This document shows, one piece after another, positions 21,860-34,000 of a stretch of DNA of 64,000 nt. The stretch spans positions 23,831,682-23,895,681 of the forward strand of contig OX457053.1 of assembly GCA_949752735.1 (NCBI GenBank), given 5' to 3'. The notes beneath the pieces were generated by a model. The model was not told the origin of the DNA, did not search any database, and was given only the letters and a program-made list of their open reading frames with translations. Position numbers and translations under genes: made by a program. Position 1 is the first letter of the stretch. Every line of letters begins with the position of its first letter. Source of the DNA: Lumbricus terrestris (taxonomy: Eukaryota; Annelida; Clitellata; Crassiclitellata; Lumbricidae).

Positions 21860-22040
21860 TAGGGTGTGGCACTGTGGGTGTAGCTCTAAAGGAAGGGCGT
21901 TCAAGCAGACCACTGGTCAATCACAGAGAACGCTTGACTTCATGGTTGAAGTAGGAGCAAAGGGAACTAAGAGGACTTCCTGTTTGACAGAGTGTAGGGG
22001 ATGACATCCTTTGATATCCAGCATAAGGCAGCATAGTTCT
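21860..22040 (-). mobile_element. L2-type ORF2 fragment
   Basis: Resembles 18660-18780 (GCGTTCAAGCAGACCACTGG, AATCACAGAG, AGGAGCAAAGGGAACTAAGA), without the tail. Confidence 0.6.
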
Positions 22041-22059
22041 TAGAGGTAAATTGAGGCAA

Positions 22060-22300
22060 GGAATGTATGCATGCATGCCAAGCAATGTATGTATGTATCA
22101 GTGTATGTATGTTATGTATGTATGTATGCATGCACGCATTATGTGTGTATGTATGTATGTATGTATGTATGTATGTATGTATGTATGTATGTATGTATGT
22201 ATGTATGTATGTATGTATGTATGTATGTATGTATGTATGTATCTATGTATGTATGTATGTATGTATGTATGTATGTATGTATGTATGTATGTATGTATTG
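22060..22300. repeat. (ATGT)n microsatellite
   Basis: Nearly pure from 22145 to 22297 with one CTATG interruption. All ORFs here are repeat artefacts. Confidence 0.98.
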
Positions 22301-22384
22301 ATGCATTGATGTTTGTAGCATGCATGAAAAATGTGCATGTGTCTGTGAATTATTGTTGCGGAAGTCAACGATCTATTATTTAAT

Positions 22385-24000
22385 TATTTGTCAGCTAATT
22401 TAACAATAAATCAAAGAATACTGGTCATATTCGTGCAAGACACTTTTAGCTCAGCTGGTTATATTTTCAAATAAACATGCAGCTCACTAGGATCTAGCAG
22501 TGCATCCTGGCTTGCTCATGTAATTGGTTGAAGGAAGACATTTGAACTGATAAACGTAAACAAGACTACTAACATGAACAAACAACTGCCTAGCAACTAC
22601 TAGCTATTAACAGGTGTTAGCAATACTGTTAAAATATAATAATCAACTAAAAATGCTAATTTTGTAGTTGTCATTATTAATTGGAAAACTACATTTAATC
22701 GCAAGAATGACGACTTAATTGTCAAGTTTAAAATAGTTAACTATTAAAAAGTTAACGGTTATTTAAATTATGTATGCAGGTGTTTGTAAATGCATGTATA
22801 TATGCAAGTATGTGCGCATGTATGCGCACATGCTTGCATGTATATATGAATGTATGTGTGCAACTGTGCATGTATGTGCATATATAATTATGTAGGTATG
22901 CATGTATGTATTTATTTATGTATGTATGTTGTGTGTGCATGTATGCATGTACGCATATGCGCACGTGTATGTAATGCATGCATCCATGCATGAAGCCACT
23001 TAAGTATGTCACAAAAGCCCTGCAAGTAAGACCAACAAGCAAGCGCATTGCATGTGCATTTAAAGAAACCTTGTAAATGTTTGCTGAACAGCACGCGTGT
23101 GATTGTATTGGATTGTTTCTTTGTGCTTCTGCATGTGTGTATTGCATTCACGAATGTTTGTACGTATACACTGCATGTAATGCCATGTATGCAGGTTAAG
23201 TATGTATGGATGCATACATATAAAGTAGTACGAATGTATGCACGATGGTGCAATGCTTGCACGTGTGTGTATAAATATATATAATTATATACATATAAAT
23301 TTAAATGAGAATGGGAGAATGGGAAGGGGCACATTCCCCCCCTCCCCCGCCCTTCCCAAGCCACATCCATGCTTGGCACTTCACATCTCGGCAATCGTCC
23401 TTTGGCCACTCTTTCGTCCCACACAGCTAGGACCAAGTCTCTACCCATGTTTAGTAGGTGTTTAAAGTATGACGTCACAAATGGTGGATCCAATGCTTTG
23501 ATGGTTTGTCTTTTAATCGAAATTTTTTAATCCAGTGTGGCTCTCATGAAGACATAGAAGGTTGATAAAGACATCTCTATTGATTCACAATTGTTTATCT
23601 GAAACTTCAATCCTGTTTTGAAAGATAATCCTGCATCACGCTAAATGACCAGAGTGCACAAAGATTCAGGTCATGGGTTGAGATATCATTTCATCTGCCG
23701 GTCTTTTCGACTGTATCCTTGTATAGTAGCAGATGCCACAAGTCCGTAACCACCGCGAACAGCAGACCTGATGGTTTTTGCGTGTCAAAACTCTTTGTAA
23801 TGGATGACCTCATGGGTTTGGACCCTCAAACTACGTGTTAAGACCAATCCTACAAAGTGGGTGTGAGCTGAAAAGGCTATTTAAAGTCACCAGATGTGGG
23901 TATAACATGCTGCTGGACAATACGGAAGGGAAGTGATCTCTTCAAGAGCTTCCTCAAGAGCTGATAAGAGGCAATCTGTGGGGTACGATGGCGTTGGAGG
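22385..24000. other. No gene recognised
   Basis: 22770-23000 is ATGT/CATG-rich. A minus-strand frame at 23320-23490 (RDLVLAVWDERVAKGRL) is open but without known relatives or splice context. One TGACGTCA occurs at 23470. Confidence 0.5.
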
Positions 24001-24044
24001 GTGATAGAGTCCACCGATAATCAATCCCTGCTTGACGGCTTTTA

Positions 24045-24218
24045 CCTTTATCCAAAGCAGTTCAATGCCTTGTTCATATTGCGTAACTGGGTTGGGTTTT
24101 ACCTTTATCCAAAGCAGTTCAATGCCTTGTTCATATTGCGTAACTGGGTTGGGTTTTACCTTTATCCAAAGCAGTTCAATGCCTTGTTCGTATTGCGTAA
24201 CTGGGCTGAAAATCTATG
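24045..24218. repeat. Three 57-bp tandem repeats
   Basis: The unit contains TTTTACCTTTATCCAAAGCA and TTGCGTAACTGGGTTGGG. It stays open as a 19-residue repeat leading into the LINE tail at 24240. Confidence 0.92.
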
Positions 24219-24239
24219 GCTTCAGACAAGCTTTACAGT

Positions 24240-24420
24240 AAGTTACTATCTCACGTCGTTCGGCCATATGAAAAGAATGGACGACAAAAGACTACCAACT
24301 GCAGCCCTGAATGGATATGTGGAGGGAACGAGAAGCAGTGGAAGACAGTCAAAGACCTAGATAGACAACATAATGGAAGACCTGAGAGAAAAAGAAAATG
24401 GATATTTCTATTTTTACTAG
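24240..24420 (+). mobile_element. Non-LTR retrotransposon ORF2 tail (GHV-type)
   Basis: Encodes SFGHMKRMDDKRLP, VEGTRSSGRQSKT, stop, IDNIMEDLREK. It follows three 57-bp repeats. A further tail piece (ISDREMWRRHVKAPS) lies at 24600-24650. Confidence 0.72.
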
Positions 24421-24879
24421 TTTATTAATCCCAAGAAACAAAGCAACTCAAATTCACAATAATAATTTGCACAAGTTGCACAAATGTAATCTTTGTAGTA
24501 ATCTGCTGTTGTTATACATATACAGGAGTAAAAGGCTCACCCAAATGGAGCAATCCCGCTAGATGGCGGGGGGCTAATATATGAGGAAGGCCATGGACAA
24601 CATCAGTGACAGAGAAATGTGGAGACGTCATGTAAAGGCCCCATCGTTAACGCAAAGAGGCAATCTGTGTGCTTGACGGAAATGAGAAAAGAAGAAGAGG
24701 AAGAAGACTATCCCACCTCCAATGCGACACTTCCTGTCACATGGACACGAGATATAGTTATGGGACGTCAAAGGATGCGTACAGACGATGTTCCTTCAGC
24801 TGGTAGTCTCTGTCGCAACATCCGGGTCAAAGGTGAGGAGGTCAGCAGTTATTTGCTCAATGGCATGAGATTTGGCTAG

Positions 24880-25112
24880 ACTTGTGGGGTTGCAGAGGAA
24901 CAGCAATGGTAACGATAGGCAGAACAGGGCATTTTCGGTCACTGGACCTTCCGCTTGGAATGACCTTCCCTCTAACCTGCGTTCCCACCCTCGGAACATG
25001 TCTGGCTCTTTCTATAGATTACTCAAGACTTTTCTTTTTGACCGGGCTTGGGTCGGGAGCGCCTCTGAGTAGACTCCTTGAAGGGGCGCTATATAAATTA
25101 CATAGATAGATA
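24880..25112 (+). mobile_element. L2-type LINE 3' end with (GATA)n tail
   Basis: Encodes NRAFSVTGPSAWNDLPSNLR and LLKTFLFDRAW, then GAGCGCCTCTGAGTAGACTC and GATAGATA, which grades into a 26-bp minisatellite. Confidence 0.8.
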
Positions 25113-25344
25113 GATAGATATGATAACGATAGCAAAGGTACCGATATGATAACGATAGCAATGGTAACGATATGATAACGATAGCAATGGTAACGATATG
25201 ATAACGATAGCAATGGTAACGATATGATAACGATAGCAATGGTAACGATATGATAACGATAGCAATGGTAACGATATGATAACGATAGCAATGGTAACGA
25301 TATGATAACGATAGCAATGGTAACGATATGATAACGATAGCCTT
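25113..25344. repeat. Minisatellite, 26-bp unit, about 8.5 copies
   Basis: Unit GATATGATAACGATAGCAAT then GGTAAC. It grew from the (GATA)n tail of the L2-type LINE at 24880-25112. Confidence 0.93.
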
Positions 25345-25515
25345 GGACTGGAGGGTTGCAGGTTCGAATCCCCCTCAAAATCGCTGCGTAGGGACCATGA
25401 GCAAGTCCTTCACTCCAATTGCTCGTGACTTTGGCGTGAAACTCCGATCCAATGTCCACGCTGTAGTCGGAAACGCCTCTGAGCAGAGCTTGAATGGGCA
25501 CTATAGCAAATGCGA
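25345..25515 (+). mobile_element. SINE-A copy, head truncated
   Basis: Begins within the tRNA-like head (GGTTGCAGGTTCGAATCCCC) right after a 26-bp minisatellite, and ends GGGCACTATAGCAAA. Confidence 0.82.
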
Positions 25516-25790
25516 GAAACAAACAAATAAATCAAGTATGCATTGCATGGATACATGCATGCATTGCATATATATCGTTTTCTATTGTTAAGTATCTCTG
25601 TGTATGACATGCATGCAGATTTGGTGGATATGAACTCACAGTAGTAAATGGATACAAAACAAAATTATTATAGCACCCTTAAAGAAAATGGGTCTGTCTG
25701 CTTGTATGTATGTCCGTCTGTGCGTACTGCATTTGTGCATGTGGTTATGCATGCATGCATGCTCAAGCAGTTGTGAGTGTGCATGTGTGG

Positions 25791-25895
<105 letters not shown>

Positions 25896-26859
25896 AGAGT
25901 GTGCGCATGCATGTTTGTTCATATACTGGGATCAATTTGCAAGTAACTGACTCAGGCCTTTGTAAACACGAAGTGATTGTCATGGGGTTTTTAGGGCAAG
26001 CATTGCTTCCTGTATCTTCCGATAAGCTTGGGGACAAAACGAAAGCAAGCATCCATCGCATGTTTGAATTTTGAATATTTGCCACAACACAGTACAATTT
26101 CGGACCGCAGTTTACTCAGAGTCACATTCAAACATTGACAAGCATCAGTTCTAAAATCAGTAGCAAAGCAGTAAAACAAATTGCCTTGACAACACTTTGA
26201 CACACCATGTGCATACAGCAATCACCAACAATAAAATATTATTATTTCTTTTCCCACAGTACATCTATGCGCATTCACGAGTTGAAAAACTATATGAAAA
26301 AGAAAAATTTTCTAGGCCGACTAAAACTCATAAAAATCACACTGCGAAAAATTGTCACAGAGGGCAACATTGGCGTTGCTATAACGATCATCATTATATA
26401 TATATACATATACGGTAATTATTATCGTCTTTATAATTCCCATTCACTTATAATAAATAATGAGAGCAATTATTATAAAAATAATGATTGGTTGCTGGAA
26501 CCTGACCACGTGAAATTGTTCGCTGGTTATTAATAATTACAATAACATCCCCTTGGTATCCAGTTTATTTTGGAGTACATAGGATAATAAAAAATAGTAA
26601 TAGCAACCAGAAGCAGAACAAGAAGAAGAAGCAGAACAAGAAGCAGAACAAGCGGCTGAAGAAGAAGCACAAAAAGCGGAATAAGAAAAAGCAGAGAAAG
26701 AAGAAGATGCAGAGTAATAAATTTAATAATAATAATAAAAATAATAATTAATAATAATATAGCATATGTAATAATAATAATATGTCATATAATATGTCAT
26801 ATACAGAGATACTGTCAGTGGTTACTGGAAACCCTCTCGAAACCACGCACCTTTTCCAA

Positions 26860-27260
26860 CGCCTCTCAATTTGTACGCAAAGATTTAACGCTGTGGCATT
26901 TCGAAGCACTTTCACGCAGTTGTACTGTGATGAGGGCCGTTAACTCTTGAACAAAGGACTTTTTGTGCTGCTTCTTGTAAAACTTGTTACGTTTAATAAA
27001 TGATTTATAATAATAATAATAATAAAAATAATAATAATAATGGTAGAGCTGGGGCGTCAAATTACCGCCGTCTCAGGTGACCCTCTGGATACCGTGCACT
27101 TGTTCCAGCAGCTATCCATTTGCACGCGCAAAGATTTAATGCAGTAGCAATCAGAGGCACTTTCGCACAACGCACCGAGGACCACGAACTACAGGAACTA
27201 CACTAGTTAACTACATAGAATAGATTCATAAATCCTGAGGGATCATAAATACCTTGGGTA
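26860..27260 (+). repeat. Pair of related pieces in tandem
   Basis: 26830-27020 and 27070-27220 both encode versions of GDPLDTVHLFQQLSICT and each is followed by (AAT)n-like sequence. Perhaps the end of a retroelement; family not recognised. Confidence 0.45.
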
Positions 27261-27474
27261 AAAATAATAATAATAATAACAGCAACAATGTCTCCAGACG
27301 ATCCCAAATTCCCCTGCAGCATAAAAATAAATGTATTTAGCAATAATTGATAATACTCAGAAAAAATAAGTGCACGATAATTGCACAAGAAATGTGATCA
27401 CTATTCTGATTACTGTATCGCATTTGTTATGCACACAAGGTCATTACATTTTACGTTCTGACATGAAGCAATTG

Positions 27475-27600
27475 AGAATTAAGCACTTCCGCCCTTTGCA
27501 GGAACCGCCTCAGAGGAGCCTCAAAACCGTATTCTCCATGTTACAAGTCGAGCACTCTAACCAGTGGGCCAACATGCCCTATGATCGGCTACAGCGCCTC
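27475..27600 (-). mobile_element. tRNA-like repeat (minus strand)
   Basis: On the minus strand CCCACTGGTTAGAGTGCTCG resembles an A-box region, with a weak B-box near GGTTTTGAGGC. Spacing and mismatches argue for a SINE head, not a working tRNA. Confidence 0.5.
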
Positions 27601-27954
27601 ACTTTTATTTCCATTTGATTTGGTTTAATATTATATGGGAAGCCTTGGTCAAATATTTACTGGGCAATGATAAACGTTGGGCAGTTTCAACTAAGTTATG
27701 AAATGGTGTTCTGTCCTTAGAACACTGCCCAAACGGGTACTATCCTTCGATTTAATGCGGGTTACAAGAATTCCCAGAATTATGTGGTCAGAAGAGTGCT
27801 TTGTCCATAAAATGGATTCAAGAGAATGGTGTATAAAAGGTACTCTGTTCTTAATATGCTGGGGCATGCATTGGCATTACAGCCTCAAAATTAGACAATT
27901 CAAAAATGCTTCTGGGACTTCCCTTGAATAAGTATGATTACTACCAGGACAACA

Positions 27955-28095
27955 ATTCTGAGGAGCCTCGTAATCGTAATCTCCAAATTTCTAAAGCACT
28001 GCTAGAAAGCCAAGCATCAGCTTATTCACGAGCGAGCCATCGAGTCATAAGGGTTGTCCGTAAGAGTAGTCCAAGGTGGTCCTTGTCGAGCTACC
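27955..28095 (-). mobile_element. Dispersed repeat SINE-B copy
   Basis: Related to 2420-2575 and 35155-35285 through TCGTAATCGTAATCTCC and GCCAAGCATCAGCTTATTC. Confidence 0.6.
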
Positions 28096-29153
28096 ATAGG
28101 ATCAGAGGAGGCGGAATAGCTACTAAGGCGGGTGTCGTCTGGGTCGGGAATTGGGAGGTGGATGGTGCTTGTATAAAGGTGTGTAAGCAAGTGTGTTACC
28201 GTAACCGTTTTGCTAGTGTAGTCTTTTAACTATCCATTAAATATGACTATTTAACATCTAAATCCTTTGATTGTTTTGGAAAAGATGTAGGCGTACAATA
28301 CCCAAACACATTTCTAACATTCAGAATGTTTCTGAACATTCTGAATAAACAATGTTCAGTTCCTTCAAGTCGCGAGAAGGAAGAAGAAGAGGCTCACCGA
28401 GAGTAGGCCTAGTCACTCGCTGGTCACTGCAAAGTGGGTGAGGCACACACACGCAGAGATCCGTTCCTTAACACCACGAAATTCACGAAAACGTTCAAAG
28501 TACTCCACCGAAAATATACAGAACAAGTCGATCGTCACCAGAAACAAATTTTCGGTCCTTTCTAATTATCAAAACGATCATAGAGGGCTGCCAATTACTG
28601 TTAAACAGATCGCAAAACTCTGGGTACGCTACACTGCCCATCTAGGGCAATAATGAAACACCGTCGATCAAAAAGTAGAAAACACTTCAACATTTTCTTC
28701 ATGACAACTGCTAACACATCGACTAACCGAATCCGCTTCGTTGCAGTGTATCATCCGATTGTTAAATACTAGAGAACGTCGCAAAATGAAGTAAGAAAGG
28801 GACAAAACTTGGATCACTCAACGCAAATAAACGTATAAAATCACGTCAGAGGGAGGGATGCGAGGGGGCAGAATTTTGACGGCTGCACAATATTTATCAT
28901 TGGAACATAATTTACAACTGAAGACTATAAATATTCAAGGCATCGATATTTTGTAAACATTACTTTAGCGCTATAAATTTTAACGGTGGTACCTTATTAA
29001 AAGTTTCAGATAAGAAGTTATGACAAATTTATTGATACATGATATTACCCGTAAAATACAGTGCTCATATTCTCAAAGATCACGATGTTATAGCCTACTC
29101 TTTGTATGCCTTCTAAAGAATATATAAACAATATACAATGCCGTTGTTAACTG

Positions 29154-29371
29154 CAGGGCTTTTTTAACGTGCAGTTGTACACAAAATATGCAGTTCTAGA
29201 TGGATTTGTGCAGCTGTAGAAGCAATTCTGTCACAAGTTATGTGCAGTCAAAATTAGCAAAAAGGTCATTGTCATCCGATTGGAAGTAATTTGCCATGGA
29301 GGATGTCACTCCTGGATGTGAAGGGAAAGTAGATGTTGTGCAGTTCTAAAAAATCCTTAAAAACAGCCCTG
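29154..29371 (+). mobile_element. hAT-type MITE, family CAGGGCTTTTT
   Basis: 218 bp with the same ends and internal GTGCAGTTCTA motifs. The flanking 8-mers GTTAACTG and GTTATCTG match at seven of eight positions. Confidence 0.9.
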
Positions 29372-29379
29372 GTTATCTG

Positions 29380-30959
29380 CATAATACTGTTAATGATAGT
29401 CAGTAAGGCTATAAGAATAGATTATTGATGCAAGTTAGATCGTCTTACCACAGCCGTAAACCAGGGTTGCATAATTACTTGCCTACTTGGAAATCCTACC
29501 CAATCATTTATTACGGTATGTACTGCTCTCAGTGCAGGATAGGCCCTATACAATCTGTGTGAAAACAGAAACATAAATTGCTGCTAAAACAAAAGGCCTG
29601 CTGAACATGGCTAAGATCATACCAGATGTGACTTCATACCAATCTGAAACTGGACTCGGTGGTTTTGTTACGAAACATGATTGTATTGCGTTATCTACCC
29701 ACCTGACTGGTTTGAGCTTGACCATTACAGTCATTCAATTCTGTTACTAAGATGGTTGCTGTAACTGCTTTTTTGTGTGCTGTCTAAACTTAGACTATGC
29801 ATTGAGTTAAGAAAGACTTCCAGGGCTTCATGCTATGCTTTTTTCTCTTATTAAAAACTTATTTCTTCACAGCTTACATGTACCGGTACATTTCTGCAAA
29901 ATACATTCAGATTTTGAAGCCATAAATCACGTAAAACAACCTAAGGTTTGAGAATCAAAAGCAGAAACCTGATCAGTCTTTATTGCCCATAACTCTTTTC
30001 TACTGTCTAGCACAGCACACATTATACTAGCATGAAATGGGGTATTGAAAGCACCAGAGGCGAAACAATGTTACAAACTTGATCAGATTTTTGTAGAGCT
30101 AGTAGATGGCAATTAACAGTAACCAGCTTTTCCACAGCCACTAAGGTCAATTTTGACTCCACGCTGGGATCGGAGTCCAGTCATTAGAGTAGATGGCCTC
30201 TAATGAAGGAACCGAAGTAAGGTTTGCAGTAGTTTCAGCCTCGAGTAAAAAGAACTGCACAGGAATTAAGAGATGATGGACATCTTGAATTGGCAAGAAG
30301 GATGAGAAAGTTACAACAGTAGAATTTATTTCTAAACCACTACTCAAAGATTTTATTTACTTATTGAATTTTGGATTGTCTCCTGTAAAACCTTTTCTTC
30401 CTTCCCAGCAATCCGTCCTCCAAGTTCTTCAAGATACACTTTAATTAGCATTGTTGCATTTTCAATGGATTAATGCAATAATGCAATTGAAGCTTGGAAG
30501 TTAAGCACGACGTTTTCTTTATCTTTCTTACTTATCTGACACTGTAAAAATAAATGTTGTTTGGCCATCCCAGTCCAACTGTAAACAATTCCACAGGGAA
30601 GAGGAAACCCTGTACCCAGCAGGTTCATTAACCCCTTAGGGTCGCCCTTTGACACCAACAGCAGATAATTTTTTTAACGTATATATGTTTGAGCCTCTTT
30701 CTGTTGTCTGGGACTCCCCTTTCCCTAGCCAGTGCACTGAAATGCACTACGATAACAAATGACAACAGTTTAAAAAAATTCAACTCTGCTCTTCCCAAAC
30801 TTCTGCGCAACGTAAATCAACTTCCTCGGAAATGTTCAATCATTTTCAGCAAGCAAATCAGCGAAATAATTTTAAACACAAACGAATAGAAGTCATGTCA
30901 GTCTGGAACAAATTGTACATATAGCGTGACGATCTGTCAAAACTATCGTCCTTGGATGA
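29380..30959. other. Region 3' of COPS8, nothing recognised
   Basis: AT-rich, no convincing ORF or repeat family; presumably includes the COPS8 3' UTR. Confidence 0.5.
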
Positions 30960-31039
30960 TTAGTTTTCAAGAAAGGAGACGTAATTGGTGAGGTTCGTAA
31001 GATGCTGCTCGCTTGGAACAACAACCTCGGATGTAGAGC
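30960..31039 (-). CDS. COPS8: COPS8 exon 7 (stop)
   Basis: Two bases, 25 codons and TAA. It contains [16 protein letters not shown], the conserved C-terminal helix. Acceptor CAG follows TTTCGTTTT. Confidence 0.95.
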
Positions 31040-34000
31040 CTGAAAACGAAATAGAACAACGTCAATTTCAGTAAACGACAATTCAAAACACTTTCTCAAT
31101 AATCACAGAGCTAAAAATTCAGAGGAAGAACTGGAGATGAACATTCAAAGAGAACAAGAAGCTATCACATGCATACCTACTCCATAACTATGCAATTATT
31201 ATCATGATTTGTATAGCACCAGTTAAAGAAAAACGCATATGAGGTGTTCCTTTTCTTATCACAGTACAACACCACAATAGAACAAAATGATCTTCAGCCA
31301 GCAGAGAAAGTAGCAAAAGCTTATTTTTACAGACTGCAAGGTGACATCCTGCATACCACTCCTTTCATGATTCTCACCACCACTGCACAGGCAACTATCT
31401 AATTGATTCCAACTACTGCAGTGTGCAATCGAAATAGATTGATAAACAGTTGCAAACGGACAAATGATAAGTAGCTTTAATATTTACTTCATTTTGTGAC
31501 ACTGCATTTACTGATCAAAATTTGTAAGCACATATTTGTGAGACCTAAACTTCTTCAAGAATACTCGTCACAAGTTAGAACCATGCAACACTATAACTTT
31601 TAGCCACACCAAAAAAGGTGCTGTAAAAATACCCTGTTACAAAACATGTTAGCAATTCGAGCATGTACCACGTCCACTTTGAAAACTCGGCCAAAATCGA
31701 TTAATAATAGCAACGACGATATATATGGTGCCGAAACATGGTTCATCAAACAGAATGCATGCCAAAGTGAGGAAGGCTTGAACCAACAATTCTCTGCACT
31801 CAGACGTAACCCTGCAACGCTACGAAGCTGTTGCCAATACTGAAGATTCTGTCGACAGTAATACTCCTCTCACGCCTCTTCCAATTTGTAAATGAACCCA
31901 CTAGCTCAATTCCCTAATTCATGTGATTTTCAATCTGCCTGTTCCAATAGGTTATTGGTCGTGATTTACTTGAAGCAGCTACTGAGTAACATCTTGGACA
32001 TTTATGATACAATGGAAGTCATTTAGATTTCAAACCCATTTTTTCATATCCAACATTTTCTAAATATCCGACGCATTAATAAAGCATTTCTAACCATCTG
32101 CGCAAGGTGTGAGCATGTTGGTAGCGGCGTCGTACTTCCATCCTTGCATCACAGCAGCTGCGAAAGTAAACAAAATCACAAATTAATCTTTTACCCGTTT
32201 ACCCCGAGAATATCCGCTGAAAACGGGCTTAAAATTTAAAAATGAACGGGTAAAGGGTTAAGCAGATGTAGTGCAGATTATTTTCTACTCAAGGCAAGTG
32301 TAGTTGCTTGGGAATAAAAAGTTACGCTAGGATCAGTCAACGGGTCCCTGAAAAATGCGGCTTCATCCTCTGCCACATCACTGAACTTGTCTCGAAATCC
32401 TATAGCACAAGGTATAAACGTATATCCGTGTATACCCTCGACTACAGCCCTGCTTACTCAAAATGCCTCTGGTGGCTGGACATATCTGTAAATGATTGTG
32501 ATGTAAGATAAAAGAAAATGATGAACATATGAGATTTCACACTGTGAGATGACAAAAGTAGGATGTGCACATCAAATTGCTCAGGTCTTTGGGTGACCCA
32601 GTGCTCCCTCGCCCATCAGCAAAACATTCCCCCACCATTCCTCAGATCCAGCAGTGGTGCTACAGCAGACTAAAATTCTCTGGTAGAAAGCCATACTTGT
32701 GTGAACGAGGATGCAGAGAGTAGGTAACATTCTAATATGGGAGGTAACAGAGGACCTAGGACATGGTTTGTTTGCTTGTTTACATGTACGTGCACTTGCT
32801 ATAGCGCCCCTTCAAGCTCTCTGCCACTCAGAGGCGCTCCCGACTAGAATGCGGACACTGCATCAAAGTCTCACGCTGAAGCAATTGCGAGTGAAGGACT
32901 TGCCCAAGGTCCTTCACTCACAATTCACATGCAGTGACTTGATGTAAATTCGAACCTGCAACCCTCCGGTTGCAAGGCAACGAACATACACACTACACCA
33001 TAGCGCCCCACACGGCTGGGGTACTAACGTACAAAAGTGAAAAGGGATGAATCAGCACACCCACGGAGGTCATCGAACGACTTCTGGTCGGCAGGCAGAA
33101 ACTTGAGCCGTACAATTTTGCGTACTATAGCATTAATACGCATGCAATGGCCAGTATTTATGAAGCCATGTAAATGTAGTTATTGTAGTATGGACATATA
33201 ATACTACATGTAAATGTAGTATGGACATGAACCTAATTAAAACAAAGTAAATAAGTTTATGCAGATGTTGCATGGATTTCTATTTAATAAAATTGAGCAA
33301 GGAAACTTCAATTCACCTTCGATGGCCTCGTTGACTGGCAAACCGGTAACTGAAGAGAAATCGCTGGCTCCAATGCATGAATAGGCGCGAGTGACCAAAG
33401 TGAACGCACGCTTCCTGGAGGCATCTATCATCAACAAACAATACATTATTATATATTGTTTTTAATTCTCTCATTTGCTATATAGCGCCCCTTCAAGCTT
33501 TCGACTCGGAGGCACACCCGACTACAGTGCGGACACCGCATCAGAGTTTCACACCAAAGTGCACGAGCAATTGCGAGTGAAGGACTTGCTCAAGGTCCCA
33601 ACACGGCGGCTTGAGGTGGATTTGAACCTGAGACCCTCCGGCATCAAGGCACTGAAACTACCACTACACCAGTACGTTCCACATGCATGCATCCTTTCTG
33701 CAGTTGTTATGTCAGACTTTAATAATAGTCAATAAACAGCACACGACGCAATATAGTAATTAACACACTAATTAAAACATAATATAAAATTAATTTATGC
33801 TTGCTATGCAGCTGCTCTGTCACAACAAATAATAATTAATATTAGGTAAACAAGGAAACAGTACTGGCCCCCACTTTTTTCTCTCCTAAATATCTTTACT
33901 GCAAAACAAACACAAGATTATCTAACATAAACTCCATCCTTACTTACTCGAAAATACTTCCTGAGACTAAAAAATTCGGGTATGGTTGCTGCTCAATTGT

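Larger units (their letters stand above)
25946..29150. other. Mostly unassigned intergenic or 5' UTR-intron DNA
   Basis: Contains AAT microsatellites (26700-26760, 27008-27040), a purine-rich AGAAGAAGAAGCAGAAC tract (26600-26710) and the repeats listed separately. A 5' UTR exon of the ARHGAP gene could lie here. A minus-strand GTGAGC donor near 28400 is one untested candidate. Confidence 0.4.

Noticed and set aside
22051..22383. ORFs of 60-110 codons rich in Cys/Met/Val/Tyr or His/Ile/Thr
   Set aside because: They are readings of the (ATGT)n microsatellite in several frames. The same applies to the (GT)n ORFs at 25668-26074.
23320..23493. Minus-strand coding exon (RDLVLAVWDERVAKGRL)
   Set aside because: Open frame only; no recognised family, splice pair or neighbouring exon.
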